Shown in pieces: positions 1 to 9,873 of a stretch of DNA of 64,000 nucleotides (position 1 is the first letter of the stretch; each line of letters starts with the position of its first letter). The translations under genes and the position numbers were made by a program. The stretch spans positions 1 to 64,000 of the forward strand of contig NZ_JANHAX010000002.1 in NCBI RefSeq assembly GCF_030848945.1, written 5' to 3'. Source of the DNA: Marimonas arenosa. Lineage in GTDB: Bacteria; Pseudomonadota; Alphaproteobacteria; Rhodobacterales; Rhodobacteraceae. Under the pieces are notes generated by a model. It was not told the DNA's origin. It made no database searches and worked only from the letters and a program-made list of their open reading frames with translations.

Positions 1-1
1 C

Positions 2-55
2 GTGCTCGAGAACGTCAACCTCGCCGATCTCGACGCCAACGACTTCATCTTCTGA
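2..55 (+). CDS. C-terminal end of a probable RTX-type secreted protein (5' partial)
   Basis: Only the last 17 codons are inside the window, reading VLENVNLADLDANDFIF and then TGA. A hydrophobic tail of the form N-x-N-L-A-D-L-x-A-x-D-F-x-F is typical of the C-termini of hemolysin-type calcium-binding proteins secreted by type I systems in roseobacters. A strong intrinsic terminator follows 24 bases later. The assignment rests on this short tail alone, so the family call is an inference. Confidence 0.4.
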   Translation: MLENVNLADLDANDFIF

Positions 56-78
56 GGTCGGCCCGGAAAAAACAGCAA

Positions 79-105
79 GGCCCGCGCGGTGGCGCGGGCC
101 TTTTT
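79..105 (+). terminator. Intrinsic terminator of the upstream gene
   Basis: A perfect 9-bp GC stem (79-87 with 92-100) with a GGTG loop is followed by five T residues. It terminates the plus-strand gene ending at 55, just before the convergent truB. Confidence 0.85.
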
Positions 106-130
106 CAATACTGATCTCCGAAAACAGTTT

Positions 131-1051
131 CTAGCTTGCCGAAATCGGCAGGTTGAACACCCGCGACGGATGCAGCTCTCCGGCCTTGTAAACGCCCACC
201 GCCACGGCCTTGCCATTCAGCGAGGCCCAGCATTCGTCGCCGTAATCCACGTCCGCGGCAATCACCATGCCCGGGTTACCGTTGCGCAGCCGTGCGGCGC
301 CGGCTTCGGTGGTCTTGACCTCGGGAAGATCGACCAAGCCGTCTTCGAGCGGTCGCAGATAGGCATCGAGCTCGGGCGTCTTGGCCAGTGCGTCGATCTC
401 TTCGATGCCGATCCCGTCCTCGGCGTCGAACGGGCCCGACCAAGTGCGGCGCAACCAGCCGACATGGGCATGACAACCCAGCACCTCGCCCAGATCCCGA
501 GCGATGGCACGCACGTAACCACCCTTGCCGCAGGTCATCTCCAGCACCGCCGTGTCGGGCGACGGCCGATCGATCAGCAGCAATTCCTCGACCCACAGGG
601 GCCGCGCCTCGATTTCGACCTCCTCGCCGGCCCGCGCCAACTTGTAGGCGCGCTGCCCGTCGATCTTCACGGCAGAGAATTTCGGCGGCACCTGCATGAT
701 CTCGCCAACGAACCCTGACAGGGCAGCCTTGACCTCATCGTCGCTGGGCCGGTTGTCCGATTTGGCAGTCACTTCGCCTTCAGCGTCGTCGGTATTGGTG
801 GCGACGCCAAACCGCACTTCAAAGCGATAAGCCTTGAGCGCATCCGTTATGAAAGGCACGGTCTTGGTCGCCTCGCCCAGCGCCACTGCCAAAACGCCGG
901 TGGCCTCGGGGTCGAGCGTTCCGGCATGGCCGGCCTTCCTAGCGTCGAATGCCCAACGCACCTTGTTCACCACCGCGGTCGAGGTCATCCCCGCCGGCTT
1001 GTCCACCACCAGCCAGCCGGAAATGTCGCGCCCCTTGCGTTTGCGTCCCAT
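131..1051 (-). CDS. truB: tRNA pseudouridine(55) synthase TruB
   Basis: Isomerises U55 to pseudouridine in the T-loop of most tRNAs. The 306-residue protein carries the catalytic motif [11 protein letters not shown], with the nucleophilic aspartate at about residue 47, the N-terminal block [12 protein letters not shown] and the later block [16 protein letters not shown] typical of TruB. Length is normal for alphaproteobacteria. It lies downstream of rbfA on the same strand; in many bacteria rbfA and truB are adjacent, but here a DUF2233 gene separates them. Confidence 0.97.
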   Translation of the reverse strand: MGRKRKGRDISGWLVVDKPAGMTSTAVVNKVRWAFDARKAGHAGTLDPEATGVLAVALGEATKTVPFITDALKAYRFEVRFGVATNTDDAEGEVTAKSDNRPSDDEVKAALSGFVGEIMQVPPKFSAVKIDGQRAYKLARAGEEVEIEARPLWVEELLLIDRPSPDTAVLEMTCGKGGYVRAIARDLGEVLGCHAHVGWLRRTWSGPFDAEDGIGIEEIDALAKTPELDAYLRPLEDGLVDLPEVKTTEAGAARLRNGNPGMVIAADVDYGDECWASLNGKAVAVGVYKAGELHPSRVFNLPISAS

Positions 1052-1106
1052 GGCGAATGCCCCTTCGCTGTCAAGGCGCGCTGGGTAGCGCAGCGATGCG
1101 GTGCCG

Positions 1107-1850
1107 TCAATTCCCGGCCGCCGGGGCCACTACCCCGACGATCGGTCCCATGGCAAAGCCCGGGTCCGAGCGCCCCAGTCCCGGCGCATGCAGACGCGAG
1201 ACGTTACCGTCGAAATACAGCGCCTGCGGTAATTTCAGCAAATCCCGGTAAAGCCGTCCGAATTCGTGGAAAGTAACCGGGTTGTTCGATATCGCGAAGA
1301 CCACGCGCTGCCCGTCGGCCGACGTGCCGACGCCGTTGCGGACATAGCGGCTGGTGCTGTCTTTCAGAAACCGGGGATGCAGATTTCCGTCGATCACCAG
1401 CATCGGCCCCGACTGGCTGGCATGGCTGCAGGCAGGTTTTTCGTGGTCAAAGAGCCCGGTCTCGATCACGTCCGCCCTGCCGTCGCGGATACAGAACACG
1501 CCGTTCGGCAACAGCCCGAAATTCCCGGGCCCGTCCGATGTGACCAGGCGTTGTAATTCTTTTCCGTCCTCCAGGTAGTAACCCACCGGTGCCCGGCTGG
1601 CATGATACATACCCGCATTCATTGCGAAGGCGAGCGTGTCGCCGGACGCGGCAAGATCAGTCTCTATCCTGGCGAAACTGGCATAAACCGTCCCGGTTTT
1701 GTCGAGCAGGAACAGCCGCAGGTCCTCACGGGCCGCATCCGCTTCGCAGACAGTGAATCGGTTGGTGTTCTGCGCGATGTCCCGGCACTCTACCGCCCAG
1801 GCGGCCGCCGCCGGAAGGGTCGCGAGCACCAGAACCGCCAGGCGTCGCAT
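1107..1850 (-). CDS. Secreted phosphodiester glycosidase-like protein (DUF2233)
   Basis: A 247-residue protein with an N-terminal signal peptide ([19 protein letters not shown]). The body matches the DUF2233/NAGPA-like phosphodiester glycosidase family in the blocks [37 protein letters not shown] and [11 protein letters not shown]. The family cleaves phosphodiester-linked sugars in characterised eukaryotic members; bacterial substrates are mostly unknown. It sits between rbfA and truB on the same strand, 5 bases after rbfA, so it is probably co-transcribed. The envelope location is inferred from the signal peptide. Confidence 0.85.
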   Translation of the reverse strand: MRRLAVLVLATLPAAAAWAVECRDIAQNTNRFTVCEADAAREDLRLFLLDKTGTVYASFARIETDLAASGDTLAFAMNAGMYHASRAPVGYYLEDGKELQRLVTSDGPGNFGLLPNGVFCIRDGRADVIETGLFDHEKPACSHASQSGPMLVIDGNLHPRFLKDSTSRYVRNGVGTSADGQRVVFAISNNPVTFHEFGRLYRDLLKLPQALYFDGNVSRLHAPGLGRSDPGFAMGPIVGVVAPAAGN

Positions 1851-1855
1851 GGGCC

Positions 1856-2251
1856 CTAGCCCTCCACGTCGCGGCGCACCCGTTCCTCGCTGAACATGCG
1901 GCGGGTTTCGTCCATCTGGTCGAAGGTCTCGTCCAGCCGGAATCGCAGGTCGGGGGTGTATTTCATCGCCAGTTTCTTGCCGATGATCCGCCGCAGCTCG
2001 CCGCGGTTGCGCGCCAGCAGAGCGATGACGTCCTCCTGCCCCTGTCCACCCAGCGGCAGCACATAGGCCGTCGCGATCTTGAGGTCGGGCGAGGTCCGGA
2101 CCTCGCCCACGGTGATCGACAACCGGTTCAGCTCGGGGTCGTGCACGTCACCACGCGCCAACACCTCGGCCAGCGTGCGCCGGATCAGCTCGCCGACGCG
2201 AAGCTGCCGCTGAGAAGGCCCGGGGCCGTCGTGAAACTTGTTCTTTGCCAT
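1856..2251 (-). CDS. rbfA: Ribosome-binding factor A
   Basis: A 131-residue KH-fold protein that binds the 30S precursor and assists late 16S rRNA maturation. The start [20 protein letters not shown] was chosen because family conservation begins there; the open frame continues upstream without similarity. Recognisable blocks are [35 protein letters not shown] and [12 protein letters not shown]. It is divergent from dapB, with an 85-base gap that must hold both promoters. Confidence 0.95.
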   Translation of the reverse strand: MAKNKFHDGPGPSQRQLRVGELIRRTLAEVLARGDVHDPELNRLSITVGEVRTSPDLKIATAYVLPLGGQGQEDVIALLARNRGELRRIIGKKLAMKYTPDLRFRLDETFDQMDETRRMFSEERVRRDVEG

Positions 2252-2336
2252 GCGCCGCACATAAGCCTTCGCCGGGTCTTTGCCAAGCTTCGGTTGCTGC
2301 GCTAAGGAGGACGTCAGCCATAGCGTGGAGAAAATT

Positions 2337-3146
2337 ATGTCGGACCTGCCAGGAATCGTCGTCACCGGGGCTTCGGGGCGTATGGGCCAGATGCTGATCC
2401 GTACCGTGGTGGCCTCGGACAAGATGCAGCTTGTCGGCGCTATCGAGCGCGACGGCCATGATTGGCTGGGCCGCGATGTCGGCGAGGCGATGGGCCTGGG
2501 CGCGCTGGGCGTTGAGGTCGAAAACGACCCGTTGGAAAGCTTTGCCCGGGCACACGCCGTGATCGACTTCACGTCGCCGGAGGCGACGTTGAATTTCGCT
2601 AAATACGCCGCTCAGGCTCGGGTGGTGCACGTGATCGGCACCACCGGCATGGACGACGAACAGATCGCCGCGCTCGAGCCGGCCTCGCGCCACGCGGTGA
2701 TCGTGCGCGCCGGGAACATGAGCCTTGGGGTCAACCTGTTGACCCAACTCACCCGCAAGGTGGCCGAGGCTCTGGATGATGACTACGACATCGAGGTGAT
2801 CGAAGCGCATCACAATCAAAAGGTCGATGCGCCCTCGGGCACCGCCCTGATGCTGGGGCAGGCCGCGGCCGAGGGGCGCGGTGTGTCACTTAAGGATGTA
2901 GCCGACCGGGGCCGCGACGGCATCACCGGCAAGCGGGAGCGCGGCCATATCGGCTTTTCCGCGATTCGCGGCGGCGATATCGTGGGCGAACATGACGTGC
3001 TGTTCGCCGCCACAGGCGAGCGCATCGTCCTGCGCCACATCGCCACCGACCGCACGGTCTTTGCACGGGGTGCCTTGAAGGCCGCGCTCTGGGGTCTCGA
3101 CAAGAAGCCCGGTCAATACGACATGATTGACGTTCTCGGTCTGTAG
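2337..3146 (+). CDS. dapB: 4-hydroxy-tetrahydrodipicolinate reductase
   Basis: NAD(P)H-dependent reductase of the diaminopimelate/lysine pathway. From this ATG (269 residues) the nucleotide-binding motif GASGRMG is at 11-17, the catalytic HH pair at 158-159 with Lys162, and the substrate loop DAPSGTA at 164-170. The only strong Shine-Dalgarno sequence, AGGAGG at 2305-2310, is 26 bases from this ATG but 14 bases from an in-frame GTG at 2325. A start four codons earlier is therefore possible. The stop codon lies inside a palindromic repeat. Confidence 0.96.
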   Translation: MSDLPGIVVTGASGRMGQMLIRTVVASDKMQLVGAIERDGHDWLGRDVGEAMGLGALGVEVENDPLESFARAHAVIDFTSPEATLNFAKYAAQARVVHVIGTTGMDDEQIAALEPASRHAVIVRAGNMSLGVNLLTQLTRKVAEALDDDYDIEVIEAHHNQKVDAPSGTALMLGQAAAEGRGVSLKDVADRGRDGITGKRERGHIGFSAIRGGDIVGEHDVLFAATGERIVLRHIATDRTVFARGALKAALWGLDKKPGQYDMIDVLGL

Positions 3147-3166
3147 CGTGGGTTTTCAACCCGCGT
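3141..3166. repeat. GTGGGTT-type palindrome overlapping the dapB stop codon
   Basis: The sequence CTGTAGCGTGGGTT, a short spacer, then AACCCGCG forms an 8-bp stem with one G-U pair and includes the dapB TAG. A closely similar CTGTAGGGTGGGTTTC...ACCC palindrome occurs at 27116-27142. There is no T-run, so it is not a standard terminator. Confidence 0.6.
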
Positions 3167-3172
3167 CAGGTG

Positions 3173-3352
3173 TCAAAAATCAATCGCGATGCCCTTCTTC
3201 TCCCAATCGCCATAGCGCGCCGGATCGGGCCCATCGCGCCCGCCCAGTTCCTTAGGCATCGCCTTGGCTTCGGCCTCGGCTTTCTTGCGGCGCTCCTCGG
3301 CTTCCTTAAGCGCTCGGATCGCGGCGGGGGGAAGGTCTTTCTTCTCGCTCAT
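3173..3352 (-). CDS. DUF1674 protein, SDHAF4-like succinate dehydrogenase assembly factor
   Basis: A 59-residue protein ending in GGRDGPDPARYGDWEKKGI followed by AIDF, the diagnostic C-terminal block of DUF1674. The eukaryotic member Sdh8/SDHAF4 helps assemble the flavinated subunit of complex II. The rest is a charged Lys/Glu/Ala helix. The ATG at 3352 was chosen because the 14 residues upstream are not family-like. It is divergent from rsmB, 44 bases away. The function in this organism is inferred from the family. Confidence 0.85.
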   Translation of the reverse strand: MSEKKDLPPAAIRALKEAEERRKKAEAEAKAMPKELGGRDGPDPARYGDWEKKGIAIDF

Positions 3353-3396
3353 GGCATTGATATACGCCGCGCCTGAGCCTTTGCCAAGGAACACCC

Positions 3397-4653
3397 ATGT
3401 CCCAGCCCTCTGCCCGCCGCTCCGCGGTCTACCTGCTCGATCAGATCCTCGGCGAAGGGCGCCTGCTCAGCGAGCTGACCCCCTCGCTCGACCGGCTTAC
3501 CCCGCCCGACCGCGCCCGGGCGCAGCGCCTTGCCACGGACACCCTGCGCGGGCTGGAACGGGCCGACCGGTTGCTCGGCAAACACCTTCGCAAGAACCCG
3601 GCTTTGCATGTTCGCAACGTGCTGCGCCTCGCCACGGTCGAGCTGGCCTTGGGCGGCGATGCCCATGGCGTGGTGAACGAGGCGGTGAACATCGTCGCCG
3701 GTCACAAACGCCACAACCGGCTCAAGGGGCTGGTCAACGCCGTGTTGCGCAAGATGACCGACGAGGCGCCTGCCAAGTGGGACAGCTTGCGTATCCCGCG
3801 CCTGCCCAAATGGCTGCGCGGCCCGCTGGTGCAGGCTTACAGCGCCGAAATCGTCGCCGCGATCGAGGCGGCGCATTACGCGGGCGCGTCGCTCGACATC
3901 ACCGCCAAAGCAGACCCTAACATGGCGCAACAAGTCCTGAACGGAATGCTGCTGCCCACCGGGTCGATCCGCCTGTCCGGTGCGCCGCAGGTCTCGGCCC
4001 TGCCGGGGTTCGAGTCCGGTGACTGGTGGGTGCAGGATGCTGCCGCCGCGCTCCCCGCTCGCATCCTCGCCGCGCAGCCGGGCGAGCGCGTGCTCGACAT
4101 CTGCGCCGCTCCGGGTGGCAAGACGTTGCAACTGGCCGCGACCGGGGCTGACGTAACCGCGCTCGATATTTCCGATCAGCGTCTCGCTCGTGTCCGCGAA
4201 AATCTCTCCCGCACCCGCCTGGAGGCGAAAGTCGTCGTCGAGGACGCGCTCGAACATCAGGGCCACTACGACGCGATTCTGCTCGATGCGCCTTGTTCGG
4301 CCACCGGCACGATCCGACGCCATCCCGATCTGCCGCACGCCAAGGACGGCTCCGAGTTTGCCTCTCTGATCGATCTGCAGGCTCGGATGCTCAAGCACGC
4401 GGTGACGCTTTTGAAGCCGGGCGGACGGCTGGTCTTCTGCACCTGCTCGCTTCTGCCCGACGAAGGCGAATGCCAGGTGGAAGAGGCGCTGGCCCACGAT
4501 AACAGGCTGATCGTCGACCGCGATGCACTTTCGATCCCAGGGGTCGATCCGCAGTGGCAGAGCGACGAAGGCGGCCTGCGCCTGCGGCCCGACTACTGGC
4601 CCGATCTCGGCGGGATGGACGGGTTCTACATCGCCTGCCTGCGCCGCCGATAG
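3397..4653 (+). CDS. rsmB: 16S rRNA (cytosine-C5)-methyltransferase RsmB
   Basis: SAM-dependent m5C967 methyltransferase. The 418 residues comprise a NusB-like N-terminal domain (about 1-135) and a Rossmann methyltransferase domain. Motif I is LDICAAPGGKT (233-243). The two essential cysteines are Cys300 in DAPCSATG and Cys350 in TCSLLPDEGE. It precedes the heparinase-like gene by 101 bases on the same strand. Confidence 0.94.
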   Translation: MSQPSARRSAVYLLDQILGEGRLLSELTPSLDRLTPPDRARAQRLATDTLRGLERADRLLGKHLRKNPALHVRNVLRLATVELALGGDAHGVVNEAVNIVAGHKRHNRLKGLVNAVLRKMTDEAPAKWDSLRIPRLPKWLRGPLVQAYSAEIVAAIEAAHYAGASLDITAKADPNMAQQVLNGMLLPTGSIRLSGAPQVSALPGFESGDWWVQDAAAALPARILAAQPGERVLDICAAPGGKTLQLAATGADVTALDISDQRLARVRENLSRTRLEAKVVVEDALEHQGHYDAILLDAPCSATGTIRRHPDLPHAKDGSEFASLIDLQARMLKHAVTLLKPGGRLVFCTCSLLPDEGECQVEEALAHDNRLIVDRDALSIPGVDPQWQSDEGGLRLRPDYWPDLGGMDGFYIACLRRR

Positions 4654-4754
4654 GCGGTTTCCCCCGTCCGGCGCAGTTCCTTGGTGACCTGTTGGGTCAG
4701 CCGGGTTATCATGCCGCTCAACGACGCCGCAAAGAGCGCAAAGAGGCAGAGCCG

Positions 4755-6497
4755 ATGTCCAACACCGACACCATGCGCGCCTGGTCGACGCGCCTGCTGA
4801 ATCGCGTGCACGCACGGGCCAGTGCGCTCGGGCGCAGTGCCACGGCTTTCGTATCGCAGCCCGAACCCCGGACCATCGGCCTGTTCGCCCGCGGCCGCCA
4901 GCTGGTGGCGGGCAATTTCCTGTTTGCCGGGCAGTTGGTCGAAGATGCCGAGGCCAGCATCTGGGCGCTTGGTGTGCGAAATCCGCGAATCCTCGAGGAA
5001 ATCCACGGCTTCGCCTGGCTCGACGATCTGGCCGCGGTCGGCGATCTCCCCGCCCGTGATCGGGCCCAGGCCTGGACCTGGGACTGGATCGCGCGGTTCG
5101 GCCATGGCACCGGCCCGGGCTGGACGCCCGAGCTGACCGGCCGTCGCCTGATCCGCTGGATCCATCACGCGATCTTCCTTCTTCAGGGGAGTGACCGCGG
5201 CCAGTCCGAGGCGTTCTACCGCTCGCTGGCCCACCAGACCGTCTTTCTCGGTCGTCGCTGGCCGGCCACCGTGCCCGGCCTGCCCCGGTTCGAGGCGTTA
5301 ACCGGGCTGATCTATGCCGGCTTGTCGCTCGAAGGGATGGAAGCCTATGTCGATCCGGCTGTCCGGGCGCTGGCCCGTGAATGCATGGCCCAGGTCGATG
5401 AGCAGGGCGGCATCCCCACCCGCAATCCCGAAGAGCTGCTCGAGGTCTTCACCTTGTTGACCTGGGCGGCTCTGGCGCTTGAGGAGGCCGGGCGCAACGT
5501 ACCGGCCGAGCATTTCGAGGCGATCGAACGTATCGCCCCCACCCTGCGCACCTTGCGCCACGCCGACGGGTCGCTGGCGCGGTTCCACGGCGGCGGCAAG
5601 GGGATCGAAGGGCGGCTCGACAACGCGCTGGCTCAATCCGGCGTCAAGGGTCGGGCCCCCGACGGGTTGTCGATGGGGTTCGCACGTTTGTCGGCCGGGC
5701 GCACAAGCGTGATCATCGACGCAGCCCCTCCGCCGCGGAGTCGCGCCGGTCTCAATGCCCATGCCAGCACGCTGGCCTTCGAACTCACCTCAGGCCGCCG
5801 CCCGCTGATCGTCAATTGTGGCTCGGGCGCCTGTTTCGGCGAGGACTGGCGCCGGGCCGGTCGGGCCACGCCGTCGCATTCGACGCTGTGCATCGAAGGC
5901 TATTCCAGCGCTCGTCTTGGCGGCGGGGCCGGAGCCCGCGCAGAAAGCTTCACCGAAGTTCCCTCCCGGGTTCCGATCGAGATCAGCCAGGCGCCGGATG
6001 GCTCGCGCTTCCAGGGCGGGCATGACGGCTGGGTTCGGACTCACGGACTTACCCATGCCCGCACGCTGGAACTCACCTTCGACGGCCGTGGCATGGTGGG
6101 CGAGGATCTATTGGTCTGTCTCGACGAGGCCGACCTCAAGCGCTTCGAAAAGGCCCAGGAACAGGCGCTCGAGCCCGGCATCCTGTTCCAGATCCGTTTC
6201 CACCTGCATCCCGAGGTCGATGCCAATGTCGATATGGGCGGGGCCGCGGTATCGATGGCGCTGAAAAGCGGCGAACTCTGGGTCCTGCGCAGCGACAGTG
6301 GTGTGACGATGACGCTGGAGCCGTCGGTCTATCTCGAAAAGGGTCGACTGAAGCCGCGGGCGGCCAAGCAGGTCGTGCTGACCGGACGGGCCGTCGAGCC
6401 CAACACACGCGTGCGCTGGTCGATTTCCAAGGCGCAGGAAACACCGGTCAGTATTCGCGACCTGCAGATGAATGAACTCTTCCCGGAAGTGACATGA
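4755..6497 (+). CDS. Heparinase II/III family protein
   Basis: A 580-residue protein of the heparinase II/III family, which contains polysaccharide lyases with an alpha-toroid N-terminal part and a beta-sheet C-terminal domain. The C-terminal half shows the family blocks ANCGSG-like VNCGSGACFGEDWR, THALTLxxxG-like HSTLCIEG and FHLHPEV. No signal peptide is visible. The ATG at 4755 was chosen because it follows a GAGGCAG ribosome site and upstream residues are low-complexity Arg/Ala. The 4-base overlap (ATGA) with the next gene indicates translational coupling. The position between rsmB and purH and the substrate, possibly an uronic-acid polymer, cannot be resolved from sequence. Confidence 0.85.
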   Translation: MSNTDTMRAWSTRLLNRVHARASALGRSATAFVSQPEPRTIGLFARGRQLVAGNFLFAGQLVEDAEASIWALGVRNPRILEEIHGFAWLDDLAAVGDLPARDRAQAWTWDWIARFGHGTGPGWTPELTGRRLIRWIHHAIFLLQGSDRGQSEAFYRSLAHQTVFLGRRWPATVPGLPRFEALTGLIYAGLSLEGMEAYVDPAVRALARECMAQVDEQGGIPTRNPEELLEVFTLLTWAALALEEAGRNVPAEHFEAIERIAPTLRTLRHADGSLARFHGGGKGIEGRLDNALAQSGVKGRAPDGLSMGFARLSAGRTSVIIDAAPPPRSRAGLNAHASTLAFELTSGRRPLIVNCGSGACFGEDWRRAGRATPSHSTLCIEGYSSARLGGGAGARAESFTEVPSRVPIEISQAPDGSRFQGGHDGWVRTHGLTHARTLELTFDGRGMVGEDLLVCLDEADLKRFEKAQEQALEPGILFQIRFHLHPEVDANVDMGGAAVSMALKSGELWVLRSDSGVTMTLEPSVYLEKGRLKPRAAKQVVLTGRAVEPNTRVRWSISKAQETPVSIRDLQMNELFPEVT

Positions 6498-7576
6498 CGC
6501 GTTCGCTGACCATCATCCTGATCACCTGCATGCTTCCGGTCATGGCTACGGCTCAGGCGCCGCGGATGGCTGCGCTCACAGTGACCGGGCAATCGACCTG
6601 TACCCACACCGGTGCGGGGGTTGACCGGCAAAGCTCGGAAGAAACAGTGACCTTCACGCTGCCCGCCAGTGACGGGCCGGTATCCGGTCAGGGAACTTAC
6701 ACGGTCCGCGGCACTCTGGGGCCTTACGTATTGTCAGGGATCAACGCCGTTTCAGGCCATGTCAGAGACGATTCCGAGCTCGTGCTGACTTATCTGCAAT
6801 GGAACTACAACGGCGAATGGATGCCGTCGGAGTCCCCCTTCGTACCGACCCAGGGTCAACCGGTCATCATCCCGCTGGAACCTGGTGGAGAAACGGTTGT
6901 CCAGTTCACCAATGCCGGGCCGGCCGAGGCGCCTTGCACTGGCAAGATCACCTATCGCCTTGATTTCGAGCGCGAGACCCAGGTCTGGCAGGTGGCGATG
7001 CCCGGTCACGTCCGGATCGTCTATCACAACCTCTATGCCCAGGTTGACCCGGCCACCGGTGCCTACATGCCGCTCAATTATACCCACGGCTTCACTTTCC
7101 AGTACCAGCTGGGCGCTGAAGTGACCCTGGAAAAGCGCAAGGGCAATTGGTCTTACAAGTCGGGGAAAGTGACGCAAGCGCAGGTCGTGCCGGAATACGA
7201 ACAGGCCCCGCCGCTCTACAAGGTGCTCGGCCAGAGCTGCGAACGCTGCGCGAAAGTCGCGGCGCTCAAGGGCTCGGCGCTGTCCGGCACCTCCGATGGC
7301 AAGACATTGCAGCTTGGATGGCCGGATATCCGCCCCGTGGCCACCGTCGACAGCAAGTTCGCAATGAAATGCGCACCGGGGCCGCATTTTTCCACCTGTC
7401 AGAACAACATCAAGTACGGCACCAGCTTCTCAATCGAAGACGGCTATTTCCTCGACCGTGCCGGTTCGCACATCCTGGCGCTAAAGGATGGGCCGGACCC
7501 AAAAAAGGACGGCAAAGCCAAGGCGACCAGCACGCTCGACCTTCGTCATAACTACACACTGAAACGCCTGAAATAG
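6494..7576 (+). CDS. Secreted protein of unknown function, coupled to the heparinase-like gene
   Basis: A 360-residue protein with a signal peptide (about 1-20, ending ATAQA). I do not recognise a family. The mature part is rich in beta-prone Thr/Val/Gly/Tyr segments and contains four or more cysteines after residue 240, including a CERC pair and later C-x7-C spacing, which suggests disulphides in the periplasm. The C-terminus is Lys-rich. Its start overlaps the heparinase stop codon by 4 bases, so the two are probably translated together and may act on the same substrate. Confidence 0.8.
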   Translation: MTRSLTIILITCMLPVMATAQAPRMAALTVTGQSTCTHTGAGVDRQSSEETVTFTLPASDGPVSGQGTYTVRGTLGPYVLSGINAVSGHVRDDSELVLTYLQWNYNGEWMPSESPFVPTQGQPVIIPLEPGGETVVQFTNAGPAEAPCTGKITYRLDFERETQVWQVAMPGHVRIVYHNLYAQVDPATGAYMPLNYTHGFTFQYQLGAEVTLEKRKGNWSYKSGKVTQAQVVPEYEQAPPLYKVLGQSCERCAKVAALKGSALSGTSDGKTLQLGWPDIRPVATVDSKFAMKCAPGPHFSTCQNNIKYGTSFSIEDGYFLDRAGSHILALKDGPDPKKDGKAKATSTLDLRHNYTLKRLK

Positions 7577-7685
7577 AGGCGGCCCTCGGTTTTCGCCGCA
7601 CCGCGACATATCGGCGGTTCAATCCCTGCCACAGATGGCGTATGCCCCGCTGCATAAGCTGCCACACCATCTTGCGGAGTCCCTG

Positions 7686-9275
7686 ATGACCGATCTCGCC
7701 CCCCTCAATCGCGCCCTGCTGTCCGTGTCCGACAAGACCGGCCTTGTCGATCTTGCCAAGGCCCTGGCCGCGCGGGGGGTTGAGCTCTTGTCGACCGGCG
7801 GCAGCGCCAAGACGTTGCGCGAGGCCGGTCTGACCGTAAAGGACGTCTCCGAAGTTACCGGCTTTCCCGAGATGATGGATGGCCGGGTCAAGACCCTGCA
7901 TCCCAAGGTTCATGGCGGGCTGCTGGCGCTGCGCGACAATGACGCCCACGTCGCCGCGATGGACCAACACGGCATCGGCGCCATCGACCTGCTTGTCGTC
8001 AACCTTTACCCGTTCGAGGAGACCGTCGCCAAGGGCGCCGACTATGAGACCTGCATCGAGAATATCGACATCGGCGGCCCGGCGATGATCCGCGCCGCCG
8101 CCAAGAACCACGCCTTCGTCAGCGTGGTCACCGATGTCGAAGACTATGATGCACTTTTAGCCGAGTTAGAGACACATGGCGGCCAGACCACGCTGGGTTT
8201 CCGCCAGCATCTGGCTCAAAACGCCTATGCCCGCACCGCCGCCTATGACGCCGCCGTGTCGACCTGGATGGCCGGCGCGATCGGGGATCAGACCCCGCGC
8301 CGTCGTGCCTTCGCCGGCGCGCTGGCGCAAACCCTGCGCTATGGTGAGAACCCGCACCAGAAGGCCAGCTTCTACACCGACGGCTCGAACCGTCCGGGCG
8401 TTGCCACCGCTGTGCAGCACCAAGGCAAGGAGCTGTCCTACAACAACATCAACGATACTGATGCGGCGTTTGAATTGGTCTCGGAATTCCTGCCCGAAAA
8501 CGGCCCGGCCTGCGCTATTATCAAGCATGCCAACCCTTGCGGCGTGGCTCAGGGCACGACGCTTAAAGAGGCCTATACGAAGGCCTTCGACTGTGACCGC
8601 ACCTCGGCATTCGGCGGAATCGTGGCGCTGAACCAGCCGCTGGATGCCGCGACCGCAGAAGAAATCGTGCAGATCTTCACCGAGGTGGTGATCGCGCCCC
8701 AGGCCAGTGACGAGGCCAGGGCGATTTTCGCCGCCAAGAAGAACCTGCGCCTGCTGATAACCGGAGGCATGGCCGATCCCCGCGGAGGCGGGCTGACCTA
8801 TCGCCAGGTCTCGGGTGGCTTTCTGGTCCAGGACAAGGACACTGGGCACGTCGATGCGGCTGACCTCAAGGTTGTCACAAAACGCGCCCCGTCCGAACAG
8901 GAGTTCACCGATCTCTTGTTCGCCTGGAAGGTCGCGAAACACGTCAAGTCGAACGCCATTGTTTATGTCAAAGGCGGTGCCACAGTCGGGGTCGGTGCCG
9001 GCCAGATGAGCCGTGTCGACAGCGCCAATATCGCCGCCATCAAGGCCACCCGTATGGGCGAGGCGCTGGGCCTGCCTGAAAGCCCTGCCAAGGGTTCGGT
9101 CGTGGCGTCCGATGCCTTCTTTCCCTTTGCCGACGGCCTGATGGAGGCCGCGGCAGCTGGCGCCACGGCGGTGATTCAACCCGGCGGCAGTATGCGTGAC
9201 GACGAAGTTATCAAGGCTGCGGATGAGGCCGGATTGGCAATGGTCTTGACCGGGATGCGCCATTTCCGGCACTAA
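7686..9275 (+). CDS. purH: Bifunctional AICAR formyltransferase/IMP cyclohydrolase
   Basis: Catalyses the last two steps of IMP synthesis. The 529-residue length is typical. The N-terminal MGS-like IMP cyclohydrolase domain shows [25 protein letters not shown] and [17 protein letters not shown]. The transformylase domain carries the catalytic Lys-His in IIKHANPCG near residue 280 and the C-terminal FFPFADG block. The start [19 protein letters not shown] was preferred over an upstream ATG at 7635 because conservation begins here. Confidence 0.97.
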   Translation: MTDLAPLNRALLSVSDKTGLVDLAKALAARGVELLSTGGSAKTLREAGLTVKDVSEVTGFPEMMDGRVKTLHPKVHGGLLALRDNDAHVAAMDQHGIGAIDLLVVNLYPFEETVAKGADYETCIENIDIGGPAMIRAAAKNHAFVSVVTDVEDYDALLAELETHGGQTTLGFRQHLAQNAYARTAAYDAAVSTWMAGAIGDQTPRRRAFAGALAQTLRYGENPHQKASFYTDGSNRPGVATAVQHQGKELSYNNINDTDAAFELVSEFLPENGPACAIIKHANPCGVAQGTTLKEAYTKAFDCDRTSAFGGIVALNQPLDAATAEEIVQIFTEVVIAPQASDEARAIFAAKKNLRLLITGGMADPRGGGLTYRQVSGGFLVQDKDTGHVDAADLKVVTKRAPSEQEFTDLLFAWKVAKHVKSNAIVYVKGGATVGVGAGQMSRVDSANIAAIKATRMGEALGLPESPAKGSVVASDAFFPFADGLMEAAAAGATAVIQPGGSMRDDEVIKAADEAGLAMVLTGMRHFRH

Positions 9276-9350
9276 GGACAAAACGAAAAGAGCAGACATA
9301 TGGGGCAAAGCACCGCAGACATAACGCCCCACCCAGGGCAGGAGAGCACG

Positions 9351-9821
9351 ATGCGCACCGTTTTCTGGGTGGGATTCTGGACCTTTCTGGCCGATCAGGC
9401 CAGCAAGTATCTGGTCGTACATTGGATGAACCTGCGCGAACTGGCCGAGATCGTGGTGCTCCCCGATGTCTTCAATCTGCGCATGGCGTGGAACTATGGC
9501 GTCAATTTCGGCCTCTTCGCCGAGGACAGCAACCTGACGCGCTGGGTGCTGGTGGCTGTGGCGCTGGTGATCTCCGGCGCCGTGCTGTGGTGGACCCATA
9601 ACGAGGAAAACCGCTGGCCCGCGCGCGTCGCGGCGGGGTTCCTTGTCGGCGGAGCGCTGGGCAACGTAATCGACCGTCTGCTTTACGGAGCGGTGGCCGA
9701 TTTTCTCAATGTCACCTGTTGCGGCGTCGATAACCCCTACTCCTTCAACATTGCTGACATTGCGGTGTTTGTCGGGGCGGTGGGATTGGTGATTTTCACC
9801 GGGGCGAAAAAGCCCTCGTGA
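9351..9821 (+). CDS. lspA: Lipoprotein signal peptidase (signal peptidase II)
   Basis: Inner-membrane aspartyl protease that removes signal peptides from prolipoproteins. The 156-residue protein has about four transmembrane helices and the catalytic aspartates in VIDRLLYGAVADF (Asp117) and FNIADIAVF (Asp136). A GGAGAG ribosome site precedes the chosen ATG. The next gene encodes a lipoprotein, a likely substrate. Confidence 0.95.
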   Translation: MRTVFWVGFWTFLADQASKYLVVHWMNLRELAEIVVLPDVFNLRMAWNYGVNFGLFAEDSNLTRWVLVAVALVISGAVLWWTHNEENRWPARVAAGFLVGGALGNVIDRLLYGAVADFLNVTCCGVDNPYSFNIADIAVFVGAVGLVIFTGAKKPS

Positions 9822-9873
9822 CCTTAAGCGGCCTTTCGGGTAAAACCCGAGCCAGACGGTGTGGGAGAAGAGC

